Shown here one piece after another: positions 1 through 6,433 of a stretch of DNA of 45,592 nt. A program made the position numbers and the translations under genes. The DNA is from CAYHPR01 sp964358895 (GTDB lineage Archaea; Micrarchaeota; Micrarchaeia; CABMEP01), in the NCBI GenBank assembly GCA_964358895.1, contig CAYHPR010000006.1, forward strand, positions 1 to 45,592. Reading direction: 5' to 3'. How positions within the stretch are numbered: position 1 is the first letter of the stretch; each line of letters starts with the position of its first letter. A model generated the notes under the pieces. It was given only the letters and a program-made list of their open reading frames with translations, had not been told where the DNA came from and ran no database searches.

Positions 1-99
1 GATAAATCTTCAATTAAATAGAACAACTAGGTGGCAGGACTAAGGTTTAAGGGGGGTTTTGAAAAGTAAAGAAAACTGGAATTAAAAAATGTGTTAACT

Positions 100-960
100 C
101 TATTTACTTGCGCCTCGACTTGTTAACAAATCAACTATTTTAGTATTTCCTGCTTTAAACGCAATTTCAATAGGTTTCAAACCATCAGTATTTTTTAGTT
201 TGAAATTGGTACCCGCATCAAGAAGAATCTCAGCTATATCATATATATCTTTTTCAAAACTGTCTGGGGGATATATGTTAAAAGAAGTAAGTACTCCACC
301 TCGTTTTGCTGCGATTAGTATAAGTGCATCTTTCTCAACTTGTGTTAAATTAGATGTAAGATAATTTGAATAATCTCGTCTAGTACTTGAACATGCATAA
401 AAGAGGGCGGTTTCTTCGTTCCGGTCCTTAGCATCTACTTCCGCACCGGCTTTAATTAAGAGCTGTACTGTTTTTTTCTTTCCGTACAATGCTGCGCTCA
501 TCAAAGGAGTAATTTTAGTCATTGGAACACAGTAATTAACATCTGCGCCCGAACCTATGAGCGATTTAACTAATACGAGATCAGATGCAACAGATTGGAT
601 AAGAGCAGTATTACCGTTTTTAGTAATTTGATCGACATCTGCACCTTTAGAGAGAAGGAGATCAACAATTTCCAAAAAGTTTCTAATACTCAAATTAAAA
701 GTTTGAGATGCGGAATAACAAGCGGAAAGCAAAGGAGTATATCCGTTGGTTGTTTTGTTATTGACCTTTGCTCCATTATCAAGAAGAACTCGAACGGCTT
801 CTAAATGCCCCCCTCCGCACGCCATTATCAAAGCAGTAGTGTTGTTTTCTGCGGGAGTATCAACAGGGATTCCTTTGGAAAGTATTTCTTTTATCTTTTT
901 TACATCTCCGTTGGATGCTGCTTTCCACAGATCTTTCTTATCTGATCCGAACAACCCCAT
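100..960 (-). CDS. Ankyrin-repeat protein
   Basis: A 286-aa protein built of about seven ankyrin repeats, recognised by recurring TALxxAxxxGHLEAVRVLLDNGAKVN-type units (for example NTTALIMACGGGH, NGYTPLLSACYS, GNTALIQSV, EETALFYACSS). It starts MGLFGSDKKDLWKAASNGDVKK and has no signal peptide or membrane segment, so it is probably cytoplasmic. Ankyrin repeats bind other proteins; the partner cannot be read from the sequence. I chose the ATG at 960 over the in-frame GTG at 969, because that GTG is part of a GTGATC ribosome-binding site six bases before the ATG. A TATA-like TATAATC lies about 25 bp further upstream. It stands alone, facing the window edge. Fold assignment is firm; role unknown. 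Confidence 0.85.
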   Translation of the reverse strand: MGLFGSDKKDLWKAASNGDVKKIKEILSKGIPVDTPAENNTTALIMACGGGHLEAVRVLLDNGAKVNNKTTNGYTPLLSACYSASQTFNLSIRNFLEIVDLLLSKGADVDQITKNGNTALIQSVASDLVLVKSLIGSGADVNYCVPMTKITPLMSAALYGKKKTVQLLIKAGAEVDAKDRNEETALFYACSSTRRDYSNYLTSNLTQVEKDALILIAAKRGGVLTSFNIYPPDSFEKDIYDIAEILLDAGTNFKLKNTDGLKPIEIAFKAGNTKIVDLLTSRGASK

Positions 961-969
961 CTTGATCAC

Positions 970-1394
970 TTCAATTTAGATTATACACAACCCAAGAAAA
1001 CTTTGTCATATTTCAAACATCCGTTTATTCTTTCATTGCATAGTTTTGAACAAACATCTTCATTGATTCCGAGTATAACTACGAAATATTCTATCCCAGA
1101 AGGCAATTTTGTTGAATACACTGGAAATTTGTGGAAGCGCAATGATTGATATGCAATTCCTTAGCTTGCAAAAGCTTAAAAACGTTATTGTATCTGTTAG
1201 TGGTACGGCAGTTATCGATGTTTCCGTCACTCATTAGGTTTCCTAACTATAAAACCGGATATGCTGTAACTTTTTTTCTAAATAAATTAAGAATGTCCTG
1301 TCTCAAAAATGTTCTCCGGCTCCAACACACTCTTAACATCACACAATCGATCGATAAGTGTATTGAATTACTTTAATATAACTTCTTTTCGACT
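970..1394. other. Intergenic stretch, nothing recognised
   Basis: About 425 bases between the ankyrin gene and the 3' end of the AbiV-like gene. I see only short, stop-rich reading frames without ribosome-binding sites, the likely promoter of the ankyrin gene at its left end, and no strong hairpin or repeat. Confidence 0.5.
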
Positions 1395-2132
1395 TCAATT
1401 TGCTGCGCTCTTAACTGGTATGTCAACAGTAATGTACGTTCTTAATTTATCAGATTGTTCATTTTCCACAGGTTTATTTTTCGATGCTAATTCATTATTC
1501 TCCAGTAACTTCCTGACCTTCTCTTCTGTTTTCTCGTATTGTTCATGTTTAAACAATGTGAAGGTACTAGAAAGTCCGTTAATTATGATGTCAGTATACT
1601 TTTTCAGTTCAAGGTAATCTGCCTCCGTTATTTTATCCGGACCAGTTCCATCTATTTCTATGTAAAGTGCCATCTCTCGCAGTTTATACATTTTGTTGAA
1701 CACTCTAATAAGGTCTTGGAGTTCAACGTCATTTTTTGGATCAGAATTATGTATTGCCTGTATTATTCTGGTACGTTTCTCCAAATCAAATGTATTAGTC
1801 AGTGCAAAAATCAGTTGAGTCAGAACGGTTATGCGTTTCGAGGCATGAGAGCTGAACATCTCTTTGACTTTCTTCTCTGAAATCTCCGGCCCCTCTGGAT
1901 TTCTCCCCGCATTTTTTGAAGCCTTTAATTCTGTTAACCAAAGATCATACATGTTACATATGTTTTGTTTTGCTGCCTCTTCTAATGCAAAAACCAAAAA
2001 AGCATACGCGCGAGCGAATTTCTGTTTGGCAGCAAACTCCTTTGCCTCTGCTAAAAACGTTTCTGAGTTCTTTTTTGCATTTCTAGAAATCTTAAACAGA
2101 GCGCTTACATCAAGCTCAAATTTTCTTGCCAT
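1395..2132 (-). CDS. AbiV-like HEPN-domain protein (putative abortive-infection protein)
   Basis: A 245-aa all-helical protein. Residues about 18-60 read as a helix-turn-helix pair ending in RAYAFLVFALEEAAK, the signature of the AbiV/HEPN family (helix with LAxEExxK), followed by an SSHASKR stretch that may supply the conserved basic/His positions. AbiV proteins are known from abortive phage infection in lactococci; related HEPN proteins are often RNases. No signal peptide or membrane segment is seen. The start is supported by AGGTAAT upstream of the ATG. It has no obvious operon partner: the ankyrin gene lies 425 bases downstream on the same strand. Family call is moderately sure; a defence role in this organism is inference. 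Confidence 0.55.
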   Translation of the reverse strand: MARKFELDVSALFKISRNAKKNSETFLAEAKEFAAKQKFARAYAFLVFALEEAAKQNICNMYDLWLTELKASKNAGRNPEGPEISEKKVKEMFSSHASKRITVLTQLIFALTNTFDLEKRTRIIQAIHNSDPKNDVELQDLIRVFNKMYKLREMALYIEIDGTGPDKITEADYLELKKYTDIIINGLSSTFTLFKHEQYEKTEEKVRKLLENNELASKNKPVENEQSDKLRTYITVDIPVKSAAN

Positions 2133-2223
2133 ATAATTACCTAGTTTTACTGAACTACTTCATTCAAACTTTGCTTTCTCATATGCCTCTTTCACCTGCT
2201 TCGGCGCTAGACAGAAGATAAAA

Positions 2224-2420
2224 GAAAAAAAGGGAAACGTAGGTTCGATTAGCCTGCGTTCAGATCCGAAAGATCTGTCTCGGCCCATAGCCAGGTGCTC
2301 TAACCAGTTCAGTTCCTTTTAAGTCATACCTTCAAGGAACTGAAAACTATCCAAAAGATATACGCCATACTTCCGATTATGAAAGCATAGTATATCTGTT
2401 TGGAAATTTCTTTAATTTCC
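2224..2420 (-). ncRNA. Candidate structured non-coding RNA
   Basis: On the minus strand a TATA-like AGTATTTATACAT (2441-2453) is followed about 27 bp later by GG at 2420. From there hairpins tile the segment to a T7 tract (2224-2230): GGAAATT/AATTTCC (2402-2420, 7 bp, 5-nt loop); AGATATAC/GTATATCT (2356-2397, 8 bp, with inner CTTTC/GGAAG); TTCAGTTCCTT/AAGGAACTGAA (2308-2344, 11 bp, 15-nt loop); GGC/GCC (2282-2292); CAGATC/GATCTG (2261-2277); CGTAGG/CCTGCG (2239-2258). The segment is visibly GC-richer than its flanks and has no plausible reading frame. It contains a tRNA D-arm-like stretch (2282-2309), but no cloverleaf can be completed. I see no RNase P or SRP RNA signature. Class unknown. 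Confidence 0.45.
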
Positions 2421-2440
2421 ATGATAATATTTCGGCAGTT

Positions 2441-2453
2441 ATGTATAAATACT
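2441..2453 (-). promoter_or_regulatory. TATA box of the candidate ncRNA
   Basis: AGTATTTATACAT on the minus strand, centred about 27 bp before the GG at 2420 where the first hairpin of the candidate RNA begins. This is the spacing expected of an archaeal box A. Confidence 0.4.
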
Positions 2454-2544
2454 TTTTGTGAGGATGGTGCATCCAAAAATTATTTCAGATTCATAAGCAC
2501 TTAACTCAAACCCCGCCTTCTCATCCACCTCTTTCGCCCGCCTT

Positions 2545-2839
2545 TTCCTTCCACACAGGACTCTGTTCACCTTTCTAGCATCAAGTCATTAAATTCGATA
2601 GTACTTTTAGAGAATTTGTTCCGGATAACTCTAACGCACAAGGGTATGATTCAGGTAAGGAATATTCAGGGTATTGATATGTTGAAAGTTGTAATAATTG
2701 CGATATATTATATAAGAGAGTACCGGACTTAGTTGACGCCTACGAATCTAGATAATATTGTTAATGGAGATAGAACCTTTCAATTTTAAGAAAGAATTAT
2801 GTAGGAGTACGTACAAAAATCAACGAATTGTTACAAGGA
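2545..2839. other. Intergenic stretch, nothing recognised
   Basis: Between the second copy of the diverged repeat and the 3' end of the protease gene. Reading frames are short and lack ribosome-binding sites; no strong inverted repeat or T-rich terminator stands out. Confidence 0.4.
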
Positions 2840-4063
2840 TTATCCTTGTTCGCTTTTTTTGTTAGCTAATGGGTTTTTACTGCAGCGTGCTTCATGTTCC
2901 AACAGTTCTTGGAGCGTTTTACATTGTAGACTACAGAACTTGCATTTTCCTTGTCTTGCAACGGCTTCTTGGTAAAGCCGGTTCAACACAAGTTGGTTGC
3001 TTATGTTTTGTGTTATAATCTTAGTCATTTGTTCTTCTAGTTCCTTGAAATTATTGAATAATCCTGTTGAAGGTGTTTTCAGGGTTTCATTGTGATCATT
3101 ACTGATTGCAGCTAACCGTTCTCTAAGTAATGGATGAGTCGCAAAAAGGCCAGGTTTTTCTTCTTCAATTGTTTTTTTCTTTGTTGCTTTTACATCTCCG
3201 TTAAGATATGTTTTATATGTTGTTTCGTAAATGTTGAGGTATGCTTTTTGTTCTTCAGCTAGTTTTGCTATATTTCCATAAGTATTTTTGTCAAAAAAAC
3301 TAGAAAATGCAGCGTAGTTTGTCAGACCGTTATAAAAATTAGCCGCTCCCCCTACATGTATTGCGACCAAGTCTGCTCGGCGTTCCATCCTCCTGAAATA
3401 AAAGTGAGTTATCGCTTTGAAGAACCATCCGTATAGACTGTAGCAAAAACTGATAATAGATCCGAGTATTGCTAATTCCAAAACTCGTGATCCCCAACCT
3501 AATTTTGCACTAAGTTCAGACGATTTTTCAAAGGTATATCTCATTCTACCTAAATAATCACCAATTATTGTATCTCCACCATAAAAATGGCCGGACTCGT
3601 GGGCCAAGATTGATTTGAATTCTCCTACAGTTAACGCTCTTAATGATGCTATACCGATACATAAATATTTTTCCGAATGACCCATTACAAAGATACCTGT
3701 CGTTGGCGTCAATAGAATTTTATCTGGGATCGGTACCCCTATTTCTTCCGCAACATCCTTGACTATTTCTACCAACTTAGTTTGCTTAGATCTTTCAACC
3801 AAAATCCCATTAGGTCTTATGTCTAATACAATAGCGTATAAAAAAGGGAGCAAACCAAGGGTTACTACTGTCCAACCAACTGTTTCTCCCCAAATAGAGC
3901 CTATTTTATATAGTATTAAATACATTAAAAAAAACAGAAAAAGAGCAAGCAATAAGCTGCCATATAACCCAAACTGAAGTTCTGAGGGTATAACTATTTG
4001 AGCCTTCTTTTTTACAATACGCTTATAATACACCAACTTATTTTGTCTAACATCTTTAAACAT
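2840..4063 (-). CDS. M48-family membrane zinc metalloprotease with C-terminal zinc finger
   Basis: A 407-aa integral membrane protease. Two membrane segments (about residues 31-53 and 62-82) precede the HExxH site HESGH at 155-159. Another hydrophobic stretch (VLELAILGSIISFCYSLYGW) follows, and then ERRADLVA, which supplies the third zinc ligand as in HtpX/Ste24 proteases. These enzymes degrade or process membrane proteins. The C-terminus carries a feature not usual in HtpX: KCKFCSLQC..HEARC, a C-x2-C...H-x3-C zinc-finger-like module. I chose the ATG at 4063 because GGAGG lies 10 bases upstream; the open frame continues to 4174 but the extra residues look non-native. It is divergent from the gene at 4153, sharing a 90-bp promoter region with an inverted repeat. 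Confidence 0.88.
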   Translation of the reverse strand: MFKDVRQNKLVYYKRIVKKKAQIVIPSELQFGLYGSLLLALFLFFLMYLILYKIGSIWGETVGWTVVTLGLLPFLYAIVLDIRPNGILVERSKQTKLVEIVKDVAEEIGVPIPDKILLTPTTGIFVMGHSEKYLCIGIASLRALTVGEFKSILAHESGHFYGGDTIIGDYLGRMRYTFEKSSELSAKLGWGSRVLELAILGSIISFCYSLYGWFFKAITHFYFRRMERRADLVAIHVGGAANFYNGLTNYAAFSSFFDKNTYGNIAKLAEEQKAYLNIYETTYKTYLNGDVKATKKKTIEEEKPGLFATHPLLRERLAAISNDHNETLKTPSTGLFNNFKELEEQMTKIITQNISNQLVLNRLYQEAVARQGKCKFCSLQCKTLQELLEHEARCSKNPLANKKSEQG

Positions 4064-4121
4064 TAATCGTTTTCCTCCAATTTCCACCCTGCGCATCCTT
4101 TTCGTTCCATACCTCACGGTT

Positions 4122-4139
4122 GAGAACGAAAACGTTCTC
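4122..4139. promoter_or_regulatory. Inverted repeat in the divergent promoter region
   Basis: GAGAACG-AAAA-CGTTCTC is a perfect 7-bp dyad with a 4-nt spacer. It lies between the protease start (4063) and the start at 4153, a position suited to an operator controlling both genes. Confidence 0.4.
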
Positions 4140-4152
4140 GGAGTGGATTGGA

Positions 4153-4440
4153 ATGGAAAATAAAATTGAAACAAACGGAGGGAAGAGGGAGGAAGAAATC
4201 AATTCCTTTCTCACTGAATATGCGGCCTTTAGGAAGGCCGCTGCCAAGCAACTGGGGGATAAGGAAGAGGCCATTGCCGGCCTCTACCAGATTTTCTTAG
4301 GTGCTGGAAGCAGAAATCCGAGCTCCAGTGGTTTCAGAAAGCCGCAGTGGGTTGACCAGCCAGCTTCAGAGAAACAGAAGGCATTGATCAAGAAACTAGT
4401 CGAGAAGAAGCGGCTGCAGCTTGATCTAGGATCTGCCTGA
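4153..4440 (+). CDS. Small protein with a SEKQ..LIKKL C-terminal module, interrupted by an in-frame TGA
   Basis: 95 aa up to a TGA at 4438. The N-terminal half is charged and helical (EEEINSFLTEYAAFRKAAAKQL). A linker rich in Ser/Pro leads to QPASEKQKALIKKLVEKK, which resembles small C-terminal modules (pattern xATxKQxxLIxxL...TKxxASxxIDxL) found in phage and archaeal DNA-associated proteins. The second half of that module is present in the same frame directly after the TGA (see next entry). The ATG at 4153 is preceded by GGAGTGGATT; an upstream in-frame start at 4120 would sit on the inverted repeat. The gene is clearly richer in G and C than its neighbours, suggesting transfer. Function not known. 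Confidence 0.6.
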   Translation: MENKIETNGGKREEEINSFLTEYAAFRKAAAKQLGDKEEAIAGLYQIFLGAGSRNPSSSGFRKPQWVDQPASEKQKALIKKLVEKKRLQLDLGSA

Positions 4441-4509
4441 AGCATCGACGCAATCACGAAGGGCCAGGCGTCGAAAGTACTGGACAGGGTATTCGGGGGG
4501 AGGGCGTGA
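4438..4509 (+). other. In-frame continuation of the preceding gene beyond TGA
   Basis: After the TGA (4438-4440) the same frame stays open to a second TGA at 4507-4509. It encodes SIDAITKGQASKVLDRVF and a few more residues, which completes the xxITKGQASxxLDxxF half of the module begun before the stop. This is best read as a nonsense mutation (decaying gene) or sequence error; stop-codon recoding is possible but unsupported here, since TGA is used as an ordinary stop by other genes in the window. Confidence 0.5.
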
Positions 4510-4527
4510 AGCCCTCTCTTTTTTTAT
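4500..4527 (+). terminator. Hairpin plus T-tract terminator
   Basis: GAGGGC-GTGAA-GCCCTC followed by TCTTTTTTT forms a compact stem-loop with a U-tract, at the end of the GC-rich small gene and overlapping its extended stop codon. Confidence 0.6.
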
Positions 4528-4592
4528 GGTTATTTTTCGAGCTAAGAAAAAGTTGGCGAAAACTATTTATAGGATGGGCGCAGTATAATAAA

Positions 4593-5018
4593 ATGAAATA
4601 TTATGAAAAGCCCAAGGAACCACTATCACCTAAAGGTGCGGGAGTTATGTTTAAGCCACCAAGAACAAGAGGAGCCCCTCCTAGTTTAATGGAACCTGAA
4701 CTACAACAGCTTAAGATTTCGTTTAATGGTCTTGGATATGTTGAAAAAATATTTCCTATTTCAAAAGGTTTTGGAAGTCTAGCAGATTTAGAATTAAAAC
4801 AGATAAAAGAAAAGGATTTCAGCTATTTTTTTTCTATATTAAACACTACAAGTTTAGATGCTCACGCTATCTGTAAGATAGCTTATTTATTAGATAAGGC
4901 AAAAGAGTTTAGGATTTACTTAGAAAAATCAGATAATAATATATTTTTAATTAAAATATTACCAAATTTAACAACTTCTGATAAAGTCGAATCTCTGGCG
5001 AATCTGTTTTTAGAATAA
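4593..5018 (+). CDS. Hypothetical protein, 141 aa
   Basis: I do not recognise this protein. It begins MKYYEKPKEPLSPKGAGVMF, has a proline- and charge-rich first 45 residues, then a helical remainder (LADLELKQIKEKDFSYFF..., LDAHAICKIAYLLDKAKEFRIYL). No signal peptide or clear membrane segment. The ATG at 4593 is preferred to the upstream GTG at 4506, which lies inside the terminator hairpin. A TATA-like ACTATTTATA (about 4561-4570) lies 25-30 bp upstream of 4593, so the transcript is probably leaderless. It is AT-rich, unlike the GC-rich gene just before it. Downstream is the SnoaL-like gene that contains the assembly gap. Confidence 0.5.
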   Translation: MKYYEKPKEPLSPKGAGVMFKPPRTRGAPPSLMEPELQQLKISFNGLGYVEKIFPISKGFGSLADLELKQIKEKDFSYFFSILNTTSLDAHAICKIAYLLDKAKEFRIYLEKSDNNIFLIKILPNLTTSDKVESLANLFLE

Positions 5019-5109
5019 TTTATATTGACGGATTTAGTAAATAACCTTACTAAAATTGCGACAAGATATAAAAAGAAGTGAGGACATTCTAATCAAGAGT
5101 TTGTTTGAT

Positions 5110-5485
5110 ATGGTTGAAAAGAAAACNNNNNNNNNNACTTAAAACCTACGAGCAAGCCTGGGTCGGACAAGACATAAAAAAGATCCTCAGCCTATTCAAA
5201 AAAGACGGCATTTACCACGAAAGAGTCTTGAAGAAACCGTACAAAGGCCATAAAGAAATAGAGGAGTATTGGAAAACTAAAGTTGTTGATGAACAATCAG
5301 ATATCAAATTCAAACTGCTAAACTATTACATATGTGGAGACGTCGTTATTGCTGAGTGGGATGCTTCATTCCATAGCAATGTAGAGAAAACTAGGATTCA
5401 CATAAAAGAAGTTGCCATTCTGGAGATTAAGGACAACAAGATAAAATCACTAAGAGAATACTGGCAGTCAGAGAGAATCAAATAA
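5110..5485 (+). CDS. SnoaL-like / NTF2-fold protein, interrupted by an assembly gap
   Basis: The 116 residues after the gap (LKTYEQAWVGQDIKKILSLF...YHERVLKKPYKGHKEIEEYW...IAEWDAS...) have the pattern of SnoaL-like, NTF2-fold proteins: an N-terminal helix pair, a GHxxIxxYW loop and a curved beta sheet ending LREYWQSER. This fold binds small hydrophobic ligands and serves varied roles, so the substrate is unknown. Ten Ns at 5127-5136 interrupt the first codons. A plausible start, MVEKKT, begins at 5110 but is in a different frame from the body if the gap is counted as exactly 10 bases, so the gap length is almost certainly arbitrary. The true N-terminus may be missing residues. Confidence 0.65.
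5127..5136. other. Assembly gap (10 N)
   Basis: A run of ten unknown bases inside the SnoaL-like gene, typical of a scaffold join of unspecified length. Continuity across it depends on read linkage. Confidence 0.97.
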
Positions 5486-5502
5486 GAGTTGGAAGTTCTA
5501 AG
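5486..5502. promoter_or_regulatory. Degenerate copy of the TTAGAANTTCTAA palindrome
   Basis: AGTTGGAAGTTCTAAGA: the right arm matches the 17-bp motif perfectly, the left arm only partly. It lies in the 23-base gap between the convergent SnoaL-like and membrane-protein genes. Confidence 0.3.
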
Positions 5503-5508
5503 AAAGAG

Positions 5509-6240
5509 TTAGTTTGGATAACTTATTTGTAAAAACCCTGAACTTATTCCTTTACGAATACCTAGGTTATAAGTATAATTCGTACATTGTTTATTAAGTA
5601 CCAAAACAATTCCTTGCTTAGGTTCCAAGATGTAAGGAAGAGTTGGCAAAGTGATAGTTGCATTACATTTTTCACCAATTTCATTAGCTCTGTCTAAAAC
5701 AATTAGGTCTGAACCATCATTTGAAACTAAGAGGTTCTCTGCACTGGACTGTAAGTATAACGGATAATGCGGTAATAAATCTAAAAAAAGTGGATTTAAA
5801 AGAAGCTCAAGCGAATATACAAAGTAAACACCGAGATATATCAAACTAATTACAAACAAAACAATCTTCCAGGTATTACTAAGTTCAGATGGTTTAGAGA
5901 TAACAGATAAAATCCAAATAGCTAATACTTCTAATAGTATTAAACAATAAAGCGCAATCCCTGCGATTGCTTTCAATTCTTCAAAAAAGAAGTCGACTCC
6001 ACATTTAACTACGTTGTTACGCGTATAACAGCTTGGTTGTCCTATAGTTGAAATAAGTATCAAACTAAAGAGAAGTCCGTATACCATAATTCCTGTTCCT
6101 AAGGACTTGAGTATTTCTTTTAAATCAGATATAGATTCGTTCGTTTGTTTAAGCAATAACCATCTGATAAGGTACCCTGGCAAAAATATGTAAACTAAAA
6201 TTTCGATAGGATTTGGAAATAAGCCTATTAAATCTACCAT
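5509..6240 (-). CDS. Polytopic membrane protein of unknown function, 243 aa
   Basis: I do not recognise the family. Hydrophobic segments: about residues 10-28 (IEILVYIFLPGYLIRWLLL), 50-66 (GIMVYGLLFSLILIST), 92-112 (AIAGIALYCLILLEVLAIWIL) and 125-147 (WKIVLFVISLIYLGVYFVYSL). A roughly 90-residue hydrophilic C-terminal part, probably outside the membrane, follows. The loop between segments 2 and 3 has two cysteines (SCYTRNNVVKC) that could form a disulfide. It is the last of the minus-strand genes of the 5.5-9.2 kb island. Upstream it has a 190-base non-coding stretch with three perfect inverted repeats. No good ribosome-binding site is seen before the ATG. Confidence 0.65.
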   Translation of the reverse strand: MVDLIGLFPNPIEILVYIFLPGYLIRWLLLKQTNESISDLKEILKSLGTGIMVYGLLFSLILISTIGQPSCYTRNNVVKCGVDFFFEELKAIAGIALYCLILLEVLAIWILSVISKPSELSNTWKIVLFVISLIYLGVYFVYSLELLLNPLFLDLLPHYPLYLQSSAENLLVSNDGSDLIVLDRANEIGEKCNATITLPTLPYILEPKQGIVLVLNKQCTNYTYNLGIRKGISSGFLQISYPN

Positions 6241-6283
6241 AAAGGTATTTGGAGCATTAACTTTAAGCTTGTATTGATTTGTT

Positions 6284-6310
6284 CGACCGTTTTCGCCCCA
6301 TAAACGGTCG
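6284..6310. promoter_or_regulatory. 9-bp inverted repeat (CGACCGTTT/AAACGGTCG)
   Basis: Perfect arms at 6284-6292 and 6302-6310 with a 9-nt spacer, 44 bases upstream of the membrane-protein start at 6240. It could be an operator or a leader hairpin of that gene. Confidence 0.45.
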
Positions 6311-6321
6311 TATATGTGTCG

Positions 6322-6352
6322 TAAAAATTTTGTACTAGAGTCTAGTACAAAA
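6322..6352 (-). terminator. 12-bp perfect palindrome followed by T-tract on the minus strand
   Basis: TTTTGTACTAGA-G-TCTAGTACAAAA (6328-6352) has 12-bp perfect arms around one base. Read on the minus strand the hairpin is followed directly by TTTTT, as in an intrinsic terminator, and it lies about 80 bases past the end of the 118-aa gene. A protein-binding site is the alternative. Confidence 0.45.
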
Positions 6353-6408
6353 AATACCTTTTTGAGACGCTACATAATTTTGGGACAGTAAGCATTAGTC
6401 TAATTAAC

Positions 6409-6425
6409 TATTAGAATTTCTAATA
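6409..6425. promoter_or_regulatory. 17-bp palindrome TATTAGAATTTCTAATA
   Basis: Perfect 8+1+8 dyad with the GAANTTC core shared by the other sites of this island. It is 9 bases past the stop of the 118-aa gene and 169 bases upstream of the membrane-protein start. Confidence 0.5.
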
Positions 6426-6433
6426 AATTCCAA

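Larger units (their letters stand above)
2164..2544. repeat. Diverged direct repeat of about 39 bp flanking the candidate ncRNA
   Basis: The segments 2164-2202 and 2506-2544 are similar (both begin TCAAAC and share TTCTCAT..CCTCTTTC.CC.GC.TT). They differ mostly by C/T changes. On the minus strand each reads GAAAGAGG followed by ATGAGAA. They could be remnants of a duplication or the ends of an old insertion. Confidence 0.35.

Noticed and set aside
1146..1376. Plus-strand ORF in the 970-1394 gap
   Set aside because: No ribosome-binding site or promoter, and the composition of the translation (scattered Cys, Asn, Leu) does not look like a protein.
2230..2345. A complete tRNA gene on the minus strand
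   Set aside because: The D-arm-like part is convincing, but acceptor, anticodon 3' strand and a 7-nt T-loop cannot be found on either side, even allowing introns.
4438..4440. TGA as selenocysteine or reassigned codon
   Set aside because: Other genes in the window end normally at TGA, no SECIS-like element is evident, and a single mutation is the simpler explanation.
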